Assembly (NCBI GenBank): GCA_023387965.1
Contig: JAEWHE010000045.1
Location: 121,822 to 185,821 of the forward strand
DNA: 64,000 nucleotides
DNA from: Bacteroidota bacterium
GTDB lineage: Bacteria; Bacteroidota; Bacteroidia; Flavobacteriales; Flavobacteriaceae
Reading direction: 5' to 3'
This document shows positions 35,107 to 44,420 of this stretch, in pieces (position 1 is the stretch's first letter; each line of letters opens with the position of its first letter). A model generated the notes under the pieces. It was given only the letters and a program-made list of their open reading frames with translations. It was not told where the DNA came from and ran no database searches. Made by a program: the position numbers and the translations under genes.

Positions 35107-36432
35107 TCATTTCCCCATTACGGCTTTCATAGGATTTTCCGATTGATCTTCAATGGCGTAACTTTTTTCTACGTTTTCGTTAGTATATTGTTTAGTAGCT
35201 TCCAGAATTTCTTCGGTATCGCCGTTAATTTCTCTGTCAATTAAGCGTTGTAATGCTTCTTCGCGTTGTTGTTTTTCTTCTAATTCTTGTGCTACTTCTT
35301 CTTCTTTTTTAGTAACACTTAAAATAATTCCCAATGAAATGCAAGTCATCCAAATGGAACTTCCTCCGGAACTGATTAACGGCAATGTCTGTCCGGTTAC
35401 GGGAAGTAATTCTACCGCAACACCCATATTGATCAACGCTTGAAAAACGATGGGAAATCCGAGCCCGACGACGAGTAATTTTCCAAATAGCGTGTTGGCT
35501 TTGTGCGATGCGATTAAAAATCGGATAAAAAGAATGAGGTAGAGCGACAAAATTAAAATGGCGCCAATTAGTCCGTGTTCTTCTACGATAATGGCATAAA
35601 TAAAATCGGATGAAGATTGTGGCAAAAAGTTTTTTTGCACACTTTTTCCTGGTCCAACTCCGTAAACGCCACCTGTGGCAATGGCAATTTTAGCTTTTTC
35701 GATTTGATACACATCTTCGTCCGGTTTGTCGCTGGTAAAATTTTCTACACGGCTGATCCAAGTGTCCACACGGTTTGGAAATGCATCCGGGAACGCTTTG
35801 GCAAGCAAAACGAAAAATGCGAGGAAAACGATTCCGGCGCTTAAAATGATTCCGATGTATTTTATTGGATATTTTCCTACAAAAACTAACATTAATACCA
35901 TTGAAAAAATTAACGCTGTTGTGGAAAAATTTGCCGGAAGAATTAACGCTAAAATGGCAAAAACCGGTAGCCAAAGGTTGATGAGCGACTGCTGAAAAGT
36001 ATCTTCGACCTCTCGTTTTTTAGAAAGATATCGTGACACATAAATCATTAAAATCATAAACGCCATGGTAGAAGGTTGGAAACTTATTCCTACAAAAGGA
36101 ATTTGGATCCAGCGACTTGCGTTAGCGCCACCAATGGTTTTCCCTTGAAATAATGTGAATGCCAATGCCGCAAAAGCGATAAACATTAATGGCGTTGCCA
36201 AAGCTTTATAGTAATGATAGGGAACTTTATGAACCCAATACACCATTAAAAAACCAATACCTACGTGAGCAAAATGTTTTACTAAAAAACTAACCGTATT
36301 TCCTGAACCATTTGCTCCATGAGCCAAGTTACTACTTGCGCTATAAACGGGCATAAACGAAATCAACGCCAAAAGTGCGATGAACGCCCAAATGACTTTG
36401 TCTCCTCTTAAATTGTTTATTAGTTCTTTCAT
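35107..36432 (-). CDS. ftsW: Septal peptidoglycan glycosyltransferase FtsW
   Basis: The 441-residue SEDS protein has about ten hydrophobic helices. Conserved blocks are GGANASRWIQIPFVGISFQP and the late PVTGQTLPLISSGGSS with the family PLxSxGGSS motif. A charged cytoplasmic tail of about 70 residues follows. It polymerises lipid II at the septum together with FtsI. Its position between murD and murG identifies it as FtsW rather than RodA. Confidence 0.95.
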   Translation of the reverse strand: MKELINNLRGDKVIWAFIALLALISFMPVYSASSNLAHGANGSGNTVSFLVKHFAHVGIGFLMVYWVHKVPYHYYKALATPLMFIAFAALAFTLFQGKTIGGANASRWIQIPFVGISFQPSTMAFMILMIYVSRYLSKKREVEDTFQQSLINLWLPVFAILALILPANFSTTALIFSMVLMLVFVGKYPIKYIGIILSAGIVFLAFFVLLAKAFPDAFPNRVDTWISRVENFTSDKPDEDVYQIEKAKIAIATGGVYGVGPGKSVQKNFLPQSSSDFIYAIIVEEHGLIGAILILSLYLILFIRFLIASHKANTLFGKLLVVGLGFPIVFQALINMGVAVELLPVTGQTLPLISSGGSSIWMTCISLGIILSVTKKEEEVAQELEEKQQREEALQRLIDREINGDTEEILEATKQYTNENVEKSYAIEDQSENPMKAVMGK

Positions 36433-36461
36433 AACAAATGTTTATTTTTAGCAGGATGCCA

Positions 36462-36542
36462 TAGCCCCGATTACAGCGGAAATCCTTTTCTCTCGCTCTT
36501 TTTGCGAGGGAAAAGATTGTAGCGGAAAGCGGGATTAGCTCC
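36462..36542 (+). repeat. Long palindromic repeat family, copy C (inside the dcw cluster)
   Basis: The shortest complete copy, 81 bp. The left arm is TAGCCCCGATTACAGCGG, then AAATCCTTTTC; the right arm is AAAAGATTGTAGCGGAAAG, then CGGGATTAGCTCC. The centre TCTCGC/GCGAG forms the loop end. It lies between the murD stop and the ftsW start, within a single-strand gene cluster, so it is probably transcribed. Confidence 0.85.
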
Positions 36543-36553
36543 AAAAAATCATA

Positions 36554-37891
36554 CTATAAATTTTGCACGGCTTGCTTAAATTGCCTGCCGCGATCTTCAT
36601 AATTTTCAAATAAATCAAAACTCGCGCATGCAGGCGAAAGCAAAACTACGTCGCCACTTTCCGCCATTTTTTGAGCATATCTCACAGCATCGTTCATGTT
36701 TTGTGCTTCGATCATTTCGTCCACAACATCGCCAAAAGCGTCAATAATTTTAGCGTTATCAATTCCTAAACAAATAATTGCCTTTACTTTTTCACGAACC
36801 AAAGACATGAGTTCGTTATAATCGTTTCCTTTGTCAACACCGCCAACAATCCAGATGGTTTGAGCATTCATGCTATCTAACGCAAAAAAAGCTGCGTTGA
36901 CATTTGTGGCTTTAGAATCATTGATGTACTGAACGTTTTGAATTTTCAAAACTTTTTCCAATCGATGTTCAACTCCTTGAAAATCAGAAAGACTCTCGCG
37001 AATGGTTTGTTTTCTGATGCGTAAAAGTTGGGCAACGGTTGTGGCTGCCATTGCGTTTTTTACGTTGTGTTTTCCTTCTAAAGCTAATTTGTCAGTTGGC
37101 ATGGTAAATTGGTGGTTATTGATGTTGATATTAATGGTTTGTTCTTTGCAAAAAGCCCCGTTTTCAATAGTTTTTTTCATCGAAAAAGGTAATAATTGCG
37201 CTTTGGTTTTATTGAGTTTGAGCCAATTGGTTATGGCTTCGTCATCGGCGTCATAAATAAGGTAATCGTCTTCGAGTTGGTTTTCCGTAATTCTAAATTT
37301 GGCAGCGATATATTTTCCATAATCGTAATCGTAACGGTCTAAATGATCCGGACTGATGTTAGTAATGATGGCGATGTGTGGCTTGTAATCGATGATTCCG
37401 TCTAACTGAAAACTGCTTAATTCTAAAACATACACGTCATGTTTTTCATCGGCAACTTGCCAAGCAAAACTTTTCCCGATATTTCCCGCCAATCCTACAT
37501 TTAATCCGGCTTGTTTCAGCAGATGATAAGTAAGCATTGTGGTGGTGGTTTTGCCGTTACTTCCGGTAATTCCCACGGTTATAGCTTTGGTGTATTGGTT
37601 GGCAAATTCAATTTCGGAAATCACTGGAATATTTTTTGCCAAAATCTTTTTTACCATCGGTGACTTATCCGGAATTCCTGGACTTTTCATCACTAAATCG
37701 GCATTTAAAATTAAATCTTCGGTGTGCTTTTCCTCTTCCCATTTGATTCCGTTAAGAGTAAGCACTTCTTTGTAATTATTTTTTATTTTTCCAAAGTCAG
37801 AAAGAAAAACATCATAGCCTTTCTTCTTTCCCAGAATTGCGGTTCCAACCCCGCTTTCTCCACCTCCTAAAATGACCAATCGTTTTTCCAT
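36554..37891 (-). CDS. murD: UDP-N-acetylmuramoylalanine--D-glutamate ligase
   Basis: The 445-residue Mur ligase starts RLVILGGGESGVGTAILGKK and has the ATP loop AVTVGITGSNGKTTTTMLTY, the central NISPDHLDRY and NDSKATNVNAAFFAL. It adds D-glutamate to UDP-MurNAc-L-alanine. Only 1 bp separates it from mraY upstream. A palindromic repeat fills the 121 bp between its stop and ftsW. Confidence 0.97.
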   Translation of the reverse strand: MEKRLVILGGGESGVGTAILGKKKGYDVFLSDFGKIKNNYKEVLTLNGIKWEEEKHTEDLILNADLVMKSPGIPDKSPMVKKILAKNIPVISEIEFANQYTKAITVGITGSNGKTTTTMLTYHLLKQAGLNVGLAGNIGKSFAWQVADEKHDVYVLELSSFQLDGIIDYKPHIAIITNISPDHLDRYDYDYGKYIAAKFRITENQLEDDYLIYDADDEAITNWLKLNKTKAQLLPFSMKKTIENGAFCKEQTINININNHQFTMPTDKLALEGKHNVKNAMAATTVAQLLRIRKQTIRESLSDFQGVEHRLEKVLKIQNVQYINDSKATNVNAAFFALDSMNAQTIWIVGGVDKGNDYNELMSLVREKVKAIICLGIDNAKIIDAFGDVVDEMIEAQNMNDAVRYAQKMAESGDVVLLSPACASFDLFENYEDRGRQFKQAVQNL

Positions 37892-37892
37892 A

Positions 37893-39116
37893 TTATCTCA
37901 ATTTTAGGGTTACGATGGAAAGAATTGCCAATAAAATTCCTACAATCCAAAAACGGGTTACGATTTTGCTTTCGTGGTAACCTTTCTTTTGGTAATGGTG
38001 ATGTAAAGGCGACATGAGGAAAATTCTTCTTCCTTCGCCAAAACGTTTTTTCGTGTATTTGAAGTAGGAAACTTGTAGCATCACGGATAAATTTTCGGCC
38101 AAGAAAATTCCGCATAAAACCGGAATCATCAATTCTTTTCGAACAGCGATTGCCAAAACAGCGATAATTCCACCGATGGTCAAACTTCCAGTATCTCCCA
38201 TAAAAACGGATGCCGGATAAGTGTTGTACCATAAAAATCCTACCAAAGCTCCTACAAATGCGGCGATGTAAACCGTCATTTCTCCGGAATTTGGGATGTA
38301 CATTATGTTGAGATAATTGGAAAAAATTATATTTCCGGATACAAATGTGAGAATCCCAATGGCGACTACGGTTATGGCGGAAGTTCCGGCGGCAAGACCA
38401 TCTATTCCATCGGTTAAATTGGCACCATTTGAAACCGCTGTGATGATGAAAATGACCACAGGAATAAAAATCAACCAAGCAAAATCTTTGTAATCATCGC
38501 CCATGAACGATAAAATTTCGGCATAATCAAATTCATTATTTTTGAAAAAAGGAATAGTTGTAGCCGTAGATTTTTCTTCTAAAGGAGCTGCCGAAACCGT
38601 GGTTTGGTTCGTTGAAAAAATATTCGTGTTTCCGGTGTCAGTTCTCACGGTAACGGCCGGATGAAAGTATAAAACCGTTCCCACGATTAAACCTAAACCA
38701 ACTTGCCCGATTACTTTAAATTTTCCTTTTAAACCTTCCTTGTCTTTTTTAAATATTTTGATATAATCGTCAATAAATCCAATGGTTCCCATCCAAAGTG
38801 TGGTAACAATCAGCAAAATCACATAGATATTATTGAGTTTTGCCAATAACAAAACTGGTACTAACGTTGAAAAAATAATAATCAATCCACCCATTGTTGG
38901 CGTTCCCGCTTTTTCGTTTTGTCCGGCAAGACCTAATTCGCGAACGGTTTCACCTACTTGCTGACGACGCAAAAAGTTGATGATTTTTTTCCCAAAAACT
39001 GTTGACAACAACAATGATAGAATGATCGCAAGTCCTGAACGGAACGTGATGTATTGAAAAACACCGGTTCCGGGAACGTCTAAACTGTTTAAATATTCAA
39101 AAAAGTAATAAAGCAT
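37893..39116 (-). CDS. mraY: Phospho-N-acetylmuramoyl-pentapeptide transferase
   Basis: The 407-residue polytopic protein has the MraY motifs GTPTMGGLIIIFSTL, FIDDYIKIFKKDKEGLKGKF, NLTDGIDGLAAG and the final loop LMSPLHHHYQKKG. It attaches phospho-MurNAc-pentapeptide to undecaprenyl phosphate, forming lipid I. It is longer than E. coli MraY (360) because of an insertion of about 50 residues after YFHPAVTVRTDTGNTN, in an extracytoplasmic loop; I believe this is common in Bacteroidetes. It lies between murE and murD. Confidence 0.97.
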   Translation of the reverse strand: MLYYFFEYLNSLDVPGTGVFQYITFRSGLAIILSLLLSTVFGKKIINFLRRQQVGETVRELGLAGQNEKAGTPTMGGLIIIFSTLVPVLLLAKLNNIYVILLIVTTLWMGTIGFIDDYIKIFKKDKEGLKGKFKVIGQVGLGLIVGTVLYFHPAVTVRTDTGNTNIFSTNQTTVSAAPLEEKSTATTIPFFKNNEFDYAEILSFMGDDYKDFAWLIFIPVVIFIITAVSNGANLTDGIDGLAAGTSAITVVAIGILTFVSGNIIFSNYLNIMYIPNSGEMTVYIAAFVGALVGFLWYNTYPASVFMGDTGSLTIGGIIAVLAIAVRKELMIPVLCGIFLAENLSVMLQVSYFKYTKKRFGEGRRIFLMSPLHHHYQKKGYHESKIVTRFWIVGILLAILSIVTLKLR

Positions 39117-39123
39117 AGTTTCT

Positions 39124-40587
39124 TTATTTGTTCAGTTGTTGTAAAATTTCTGTTACCATTTTCATATCGTCAAAATCATGGCGAACGCCGTTAATTTCCT
39201 GATATGTTTCGTGTCCTTTTCCGGCAATCAAAATAATATCGCCTGGATTTGCCAGTTGACAAGCCGTCTTAATCGCTTGTTTTCTATCGGTTACTGAGAG
39301 CGTTTTTTTATAATTTTGAGCTTCGACTCCTTTTTCCATTTCTTCAATGATGGTTTCCGGATTTTCTGTTCGCGGATTATCCGAAGTTAAAATAGCTTTG
39401 TCACTCAAGGTTGAAGCAATGTTCGCCATCAAAGGTCGTTTGGTTTTATCTCGATCGCCACCGCAACCTACAATGGAAATTAATTGTTCGTTTTTAGTTC
39501 TGATGTCGTTAATCGTATTGAGCACATTTTCCAACGCATCTGGCGTGTGGGCATAATCAACAATTGCCGTGATGTTTCCTTCGGAAATAATAAATTGAAA
39601 TCTTCCCGAAACGCTTTCCAATTCTGATAATAATCTCAAAACTTCAATTTCTTCCAAACCTAATTGAACCGCCGTTCCAAAAATTGCTAACAAATTATAA
39701 GCATTGAAAGTACCTATCAATCTTACCCAAACTTCTTGTCCGTTAATTTTCATCAACAAACCTGACAATTGGTTTTCGAGAATTTGCGCTTTGTAATCCG
39801 AATAGGTTTTTAAAGCGTATGTTAACTTTTTGGCTTGCGTATTTTGTAGCATTACCAAACCGTTTTTATCATCAATATTGACCAAAGCAAAAGCATTTTT
39901 GGGCAAATGATCAAAAAACGATTTTTTTACATCACGGTATTCCGCGAAAGTTTTGTGGTAATCCAAATGGTCATGCGAAAGATTGGTAAAAACGCCTCCG
40001 GCAAATTGCAAACCTTCGGTTCTTTTTTGTGCAACGCCGTGTGAACTCACTTCCATGAAGCAATATTCGACGCCAACATCGTTCATTTGACGCAAAAATT
40101 TATTGATTGTAAGCGAATCTGAAGTGGTTAACAACGATTTGTATTCGACCTCATCAACCACATTTTTTACGGTAGAAAGCAATCCCACTTTGTAACCGGC
40201 TTTTTTGAATAATTGGAACAAAAGCGACGCAATTGTGGTTTTTCCATTAGTTCCGGTAATCCCAACCAATTTCAGGTTTTGTGAAGGATTATCGTAATAA
40301 TTTGAAGCCATAAAAGCCAAAGCCGCATTGGTATCTTTTACCAAAATATAAGTTACATTCGGTTGAATATTTTCTGGAAAAATATCGCAAATAACCGCAA
40401 CAGCTCCATTATTTACAGCAGTTTCAATGAAATCGTGACCGTTAGCCAAAGCACCACGAATGGCAACAAAAGCATCACTTGAAGCAATTTTTCTGGAGTC
40501 GAAATCAATTTTATTGATGTTCACTTCAGTGCTTCCTTTTACCGCTTCGATGGCAACTTTATACAATATGTCTTTTAACGGCTTCAC
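39124..40587 (-). CDS. murE: UDP-MurNAc-tripeptide synthetase MurE (meso-diaminopimelate type)
   Basis: The 487-residue ligase has the ATP loop LVGITGTNGKTTIASLLFQL and the C-terminal DNPR motif (TSDNPRTENPETII). DNPR is the known signature of enzymes adding meso-diaminopimelate, so this organism should have mDAP-type peptidoglycan. Its start overlaps the ftsI stop by 4 bp (ATGA type), indicating coupling with ftsI. Confidence 0.97.
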   Translation of the reverse strand: MKPLKDILYKVAIEAVKGSTEVNINKIDFDSRKIASSDAFVAIRGALANGHDFIETAVNNGAVAVICDIFPENIQPNVTYILVKDTNAALAFMASNYYDNPSQNLKLVGITGTNGKTTIASLLFQLFKKAGYKVGLLSTVKNVVDEVEYKSLLTTSDSLTINKFLRQMNDVGVEYCFMEVSSHGVAQKRTEGLQFAGGVFTNLSHDHLDYHKTFAEYRDVKKSFFDHLPKNAFALVNIDDKNGLVMLQNTQAKKLTYALKTYSDYKAQILENQLSGLLMKINGQEVWVRLIGTFNAYNLLAIFGTAVQLGLEEIEVLRLLSELESVSGRFQFIISEGNITAIVDYAHTPDALENVLNTINDIRTKNEQLISIVGCGGDRDKTKRPLMANIASTLSDKAILTSDNPRTENPETIIEEMEKGVEAQNYKKTLSVTDRKQAIKTACQLANPGDIILIAGKGHETYQEINGVRHDFDDMKMVTEILQQLNK

Positions 40588-42581
40588 GATAATTCTAATA
40601 TTATGGTTTTATTTTTTTCGATTGGATTTCCAGCCGGAATCGATTGTTTTTTTACTTTTCCCGAACCAATTATTTTCACTTTCATTTTCAAATTTTCAAA
40701 CAAAGCAATTGCATCCATTGCCGGCATTCCGTGAACATTTGGTACTTTATGACTGCTGGTCAAATTGCCGTAATTCGCATAACTTTTTTCCTGCAGATTT
40801 ACCTTTTGCTGTAAATTTTTAATTTCATTAGTGGAAGGAACATCGGTAAAAATCTTTTGGGCGATTCTTTTAAAAACCGGTCCCGAAACGTCTGCTCCAT
40901 AATATCCTTTGCTTTTCGATGGCTTGTGAATAATGACAATACAAGAATATTTTGGATTATCTGCCGGAAAATATCCTGCAAAAGATGAAGCGTAATACAT
41001 CGCATCCGAATGCTTTCCTTTGCCATAATCCACTTGAGCTGTTCCGGTTTTTCCCGCCATAGAAAAATCTTTGGAATATAATTTAGAACCCGTTCCACGT
41101 TTTACCGTATTTTCTAAAATCGCTCTTACTTTTTTAAGGGTTTCATCCGAACAAATCTTCGGGTTAATGACTTGCTTGTCAAAAGATTTAATGGTTTTGT
41201 TCCAATTTTTTATTTCTTTGACAAAAATTGGTTTTACCATTTCGCCATCATTTGCAACAGCATTATAAACTGACAACATTTGCAAAGGTGTAACCGAAAC
41301 GTTGTAACCAAAAGCCATCCAAGGCAAAGTGGTTCCGTACCAATTTGGGTCTCCAGGTTGCGGCACAATAGGTCTTCCTTCGCCAGCAAATGGCAACCCT
41401 AAAGGTTTGTTCAATCCGTAAGAATTAATGCGATCGATAAATTGTTTCGGATTATTTTTATAATTTTCGTAAACTGCCTGAACCAAAACGGTATTGGACG
41501 AAACCTCAAAACCTCTTGCTAAAGAAATTTTTCCGTAACCTCCTTTTTTTGAGTCGCGCACGTGACGATTTCTGATCACGATATCGCCGCCTTTTGTATC
41601 GTAAATGTGGCTTGTATCTACTTTTTTATCATCGAGCAAAGCAATTAGGTCAATCAATTTAAAAGTTGAACCAGGTTCGTGAGATTCGGCAACCGCATAA
41701 TTAATTTTTTCGTAATAATGTCCGTCAGAAGCGCGACCTAAATTAGAAATCGCTTTCACTTCGCCCGTGTGAGATTCCATCACCACCACGCAACCGTGTT
41801 CGGCTTCATAAAATTCCAATTGCTTCAACAAAGCGTGATGTGCAATATCTTGAATGTAAACATCAATGGTAGAAACTACGTCGTAACCGTCTTGAGGCTC
41901 CAATTGGTTGTTATCACTAATGGGTTTCCATTGACCTTTGGCAATTTTTTGTTTCAAAATGCGTCCGTCTTTACCATTTAAGTAATTTTCGAAAGCACCT
42001 TCAATCCCAATTCTTGTGGGTTTTCCGTTTTCGTCGAAACGTTCGTAACCGATTGTTCTTTCGGCAATTTTACCAATAGGATGTTCTCTTACGGTTTTTT
42101 GTTCAGCGATAATTCCGCCTTTGTTTGGACCTAATTTAAAAAGCGGAAAACTTTTGATCCGCATATAATCCGTGTAACTTAAATTTCTGGCAACCAGCAA
42201 ATAACGATTTTTGTTAGCACGTGCTTTTCTAAATTCGTTTAAATAAAAAGAACTTGGTTTTCCCAAAAGAACCGCAAGTGAATCGGCAAGATTTTCTACA
42301 TTTTTTTTGAAATCTTCTTCTTTTGGCGCAACTGCGTCAAAACGAATATTATAATTTGGGATTGAAGTAGCCAGCAAGCTTCCGTCAGATGAATAAACAT
42401 TTCCTTTGTTAGCAGGAATCACAAAAGTTTTCACGGTTCGCTGTTTGGCTAATTCGCGGTAATAATCGCCTTCAACCCACTGAATATTTGTGAGTTTAAC
42501 AACGATTCCCACGGACATCACCAAAATTGCAAACGCAACCCAGTAAATTCTGGAAGAAATATTTTTTTCTTCTACTGCCAT
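40584..42581 (-). CDS. ftsI: Septal penicillin-binding protein FtsI (PBP3) with PASTA domain
   Basis: The 665-residue class B PBP has one N-terminal transmembrane helix (about 11-29), a pedestal domain and a transpeptidase domain: active-site STFK at 305-308, SSN near 360 and KTGT near 512. One PASTA-like domain ends the protein (SHKVPNVHGMPAMDAIALFE), a feature absent from E. coli FtsI. It cross-links septal peptidoglycan with FtsW. It overlaps both ftsL-like (10 bp) and murE (4 bp). Confidence 0.95.
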   Translation of the reverse strand: MAVEEKNISSRIYWVAFAILVMSVGIVVKLTNIQWVEGDYYRELAKQRTVKTFVIPANKGNVYSSDGSLLATSIPNYNIRFDAVAPKEEDFKKNVENLADSLAVLLGKPSSFYLNEFRKARANKNRYLLVARNLSYTDYMRIKSFPLFKLGPNKGGIIAEQKTVREHPIGKIAERTIGYERFDENGKPTRIGIEGAFENYLNGKDGRILKQKIAKGQWKPISDNNQLEPQDGYDVVSTIDVYIQDIAHHALLKQLEFYEAEHGCVVVMESHTGEVKAISNLGRASDGHYYEKINYAVAESHEPGSTFKLIDLIALLDDKKVDTSHIYDTKGGDIVIRNRHVRDSKKGGYGKISLARGFEVSSNTVLVQAVYENYKNNPKQFIDRINSYGLNKPLGLPFAGEGRPIVPQPGDPNWYGTTLPWMAFGYNVSVTPLQMLSVYNAVANDGEMVKPIFVKEIKNWNKTIKSFDKQVINPKICSDETLKKVRAILENTVKRGTGSKLYSKDFSMAGKTGTAQVDYGKGKHSDAMYYASSFAGYFPADNPKYSCIVIIHKPSKSKGYYGADVSGPVFKRIAQKIFTDVPSTNEIKNLQQKVNLQEKSYANYGNLTSSHKVPNVHGMPAMDAIALFENLKMKVKIIGSGKVKKQSIPAGNPIEKNKTIILELS

Positions 42582-42919
42582 AATTTTTCAAAAAAGTTTT
42601 TTTCTTTTTTCTCTACTACTTTAATTTTTTTTGGCGGAACCGATGACGGAAAAATTCCTTTTGGCTCCATTTTTTGCGAAATAGTCGATTCCATTTTTAA
42701 TTTCATCAACTCAGATCTGCGGTCTACAAATTCTGATCGAAGTTCTTTTACTTCTTTATCTAATGCGGTAATTCTGTAGGTTTTTTGTTCGTAATTGTGA
42801 GAGTTGGCAATCATCAGCAATGCCAAAAAAATTAAAAAGATGATGAACTGCCAGTTTTTTGCGGCGTCATCATTAATTAAAAATTTTGCTTTTAAGATGC
42901 TGTACATTCCTCCTTTCAT
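42572..42919 (-). CDS. ftsL: FtsL-like cell division protein
   Basis: The 115-residue bitopic protein has a single transmembrane helix (about 24-40, FIIFLIFLALLMIANS) followed by a heptad-rich helix (ITALDKEVKELRSEFVDRRS) and a basic tail. This is the FtsL topology, and its place between rsmH and ftsI is where ftsL always lies. Primary sequence similarity to proteobacterial FtsL is too low to see. It should form a coiled coil with a DivIC/FtsB partner encoded elsewhere. Confidence 0.85.
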   Translation of the reverse strand: MKGGMYSILKAKFLINDDAAKNWQFIIFLIFLALLMIANSHNYEQKTYRITALDKEVKELRSEFVDRRSELMKLKMESTISQKMEPKGIFPSSVPPKKIKVVEKKEKNFFEKLWQ

Positions 42920-42923
42920 TTTT

Positions 42924-43015
42924 TATGTGTGATTTTTGATTTACGATTTTAGATTTATGATTTAAGATTTATGATTTAAGATTTTTGCTCCAAACTCCCT
43001 ACTCCAAACTCCTTA
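42924..43015. repeat. Two adjoining 14-bp tandem repeats
   Basis: Four units of GATTTATGATTTAA type (42924-42979, the last two identical) are followed at 42988-43015 by two units of the unrelated CTCCAAACTCCCTA. Both have a period of exactly 14. The last unit overlaps the stop codon of rsmH, and the block fills the whole rsmH-ftsL gap within the dcw cluster. Confidence 0.85.
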
Positions 43016-43924
43016 CTCTTGAGCTTTTTCTGCTACTCTTAATTTGGCACTTCGGGCACGATTATTTACAGCAATTTCGGCTTCAGTTGGCACAATTAAT
43101 TTTTCAATAATTTTAAACGGAACAGTGAAATTCCCAAAGAAATCGCGTTCGGGTTCACCCTCGAACAAACCGTTTCGCATGAATCTTTTTACCAATCGAT
43201 CTTCTAATGAATGATAAGAAATCACACTCAAGCGACCGTTTTCGTTTAAAATTTCGAGCGATTGTTGCAAAAATTCTTTCAAAGCTTCCATTTCCTGATT
43301 TACCTCAATCCGGATGGCTTGGTAAATCTGAGCCAAAATTTTATTGCTTTTGTGTGCCGGTAAATATTTTGCCAACACCTTTTTAAGTTGCTCGGTATTT
43401 CTAATAGGATTTTTTTCTCGGGCTTCCAAAATGGTTCGGGCAAGAGCCGGAGCATTTTTGAGTTCGCCGTAATCGAAAAAAACACGTCGAAGCGAAGTTT
43501 CGTCATATTCGTTTACCACATGATAAGCCGAAAGTTCACTTTTTTGACTCATTCTCATATCCAATAAAGCATCGAAACGCGTTGAAAAACCACGTTCGGC
43601 AACATCAAACTGATGTGATGAAACGCCAAGATCTGCCAAAATTCCGTCCACTTTTTTGATGCCGTGAAAACGTAAAAATCTTTTGATAAAGCGAAAATTT
43701 TCATTAATCAATGTGAATCTTTCATCGTCGATTGCATTGGCAAGTGCGTCTTCATCTTGATCAAAAGCAAACAATTTTCCCTTCGCTCCTAAACGAGTCA
43801 TAATTTCGCAGGAATGTCCACCACCACCGAAAGTAACATCCACATAAACCCCATTAGGATTAATGTTCAGTCCATCAACGGTTTCTTTTAAAAGTACAGG
43901 GTTATGATATTCCATTATTGTCAT
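43013..43924 (-). CDS. rsmH: 16S rRNA (cytosine1402-N4)-methyltransferase RsmH
   Basis: The 303-residue methyltransferase starts MEYHNPVLLKETVDGL, with SAM motif YVDVTFGGGGHSCEIM and the later ILADLGVSSHQFD and VISYHSLEDRLVKRFM. It methylates C1402 in the ribosomal P site (also called MraW). The first ATG is at 43924, with a second at 43915. Either overlaps the mraZ stop, giving tight coupling with mraZ as in most bacteria. Confidence 0.97.
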   Translation of the reverse strand: MTIMEYHNPVLLKETVDGLNINPNGVYVDVTFGGGGHSCEIMTRLGAKGKLFAFDQDEDALANAIDDERFTLINENFRFIKRFLRFHGIKKVDGILADLGVSSHQFDVAERGFSTRFDALLDMRMSQKSELSAYHVVNEYDETSLRRVFFDYGELKNAPALARTILEAREKNPIRNTEQLKKVLAKYLPAHKSNKILAQIYQAIRIEVNQEMEALKEFLQQSLEILNENGRLSVISYHSLEDRLVKRFMRNGLFEGEPERDFFGNFTVPFKIIEKLIVPTEAEIAVNNRARSAKLRVAEKAQE

Positions 43925-44375
43925 CGTTTAAATTTCCCATTACATCTTCTGCCAAATCTGCAAAATCGATATCGTCATTAGAAAGCGAGGCTTCATACAA
44001 ATCTTTGTCCCAAATTTCAACGATGTTTATCGCTGACGAGAGCACCAAATCTTTTGAAATATTGGCAAAAACCACCAAATCTTTTGGGATTAGCAATCGG
44101 CCTAAGCTATCAATTTCTACCATTTTTACTCCGGCAGTAAATTTCCTGATGAAATCATTATTTTTTTTAACAAAGCGGTTAAGCTTGTTTACTTTTTCCA
44201 TCATTTTATTCCACTCATGCATCGGATATAATTCGAGGCAAGGCTGAAAAACGGAACGCTTCAAAACAAACCCATCGTTGAGCGAATCGGTTAATTGCTT
44301 CTTCAAAGGAGCTGGAATCATGATCCGTCCTTTGGCATCAACCTTACATTCGTATGTTCCAGTAATGGTATTCAA
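43902..44375 (-). CDS. mraZ: Transcriptional regulator MraZ, TTG start
   Basis: The 157-residue protein has two SpoVT/AbrB-like repeats: GTYECKVDAKGRIMIPAPLK and GVKMVEIDSLGRLLIPKDL. I start at a TTG (44375), giving MNTITGTYECKVDAKG, which is how close relatives begin; no in-frame ATG lies nearby, and the longer frame adds a nonsense hydrophobic stretch. MraZ binds direct repeats upstream of its own gene and controls the dcw cluster. Such repeats (GTGGTA every 10 bp) lie 46-92 bp upstream. First gene of the cluster. Confidence 0.93.
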   Translation of the reverse strand: MNTITGTYECKVDAKGRIMIPAPLKKQLTDSLNDGFVLKRSVFQPCLELYPMHEWNKMMEKVNKLNRFVKKNNDFIRKFTAGVKMVEIDSLGRLLIPKDLVVFANISKDLVLSSAINIVEIWDKDLYEASLSNDDIDFADLAEDVMGNLNDDNNGIS

Positions 44376-44402
44376 CGAGTTACATTTTAAATTGTTCAAT
44401 AG

Positions 44403-44410
44403 CAAAAATA
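44403..44410 (-). promoter_or_regulatory. Possible -7 element of the dcw cluster promoter
   Basis: Minus-strand TATTTTTG matches TAnnTTTG and lies 27 nt before the mraZ TTG. It is immediately downstream of the GTGGTA repeats, so a protein bound there would block it. No TTG sits at the ideal 19-bp distance. Confidence 0.4.
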
Positions 44411-44420
44411 AAAAAATTAT

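Noticed and set aside
37867..38478. 203-codon minus-strand frame overlapping mraY
   Set aside because: It is a +1 shadow of mraY, full of His/Arg/Cys with no domain, while mraY itself is intact.
42924..43015. Possible CRISPR-like array
   Set aside because: The repeats are directly adjacent 14-mers without spacers, and no cas gene is present.
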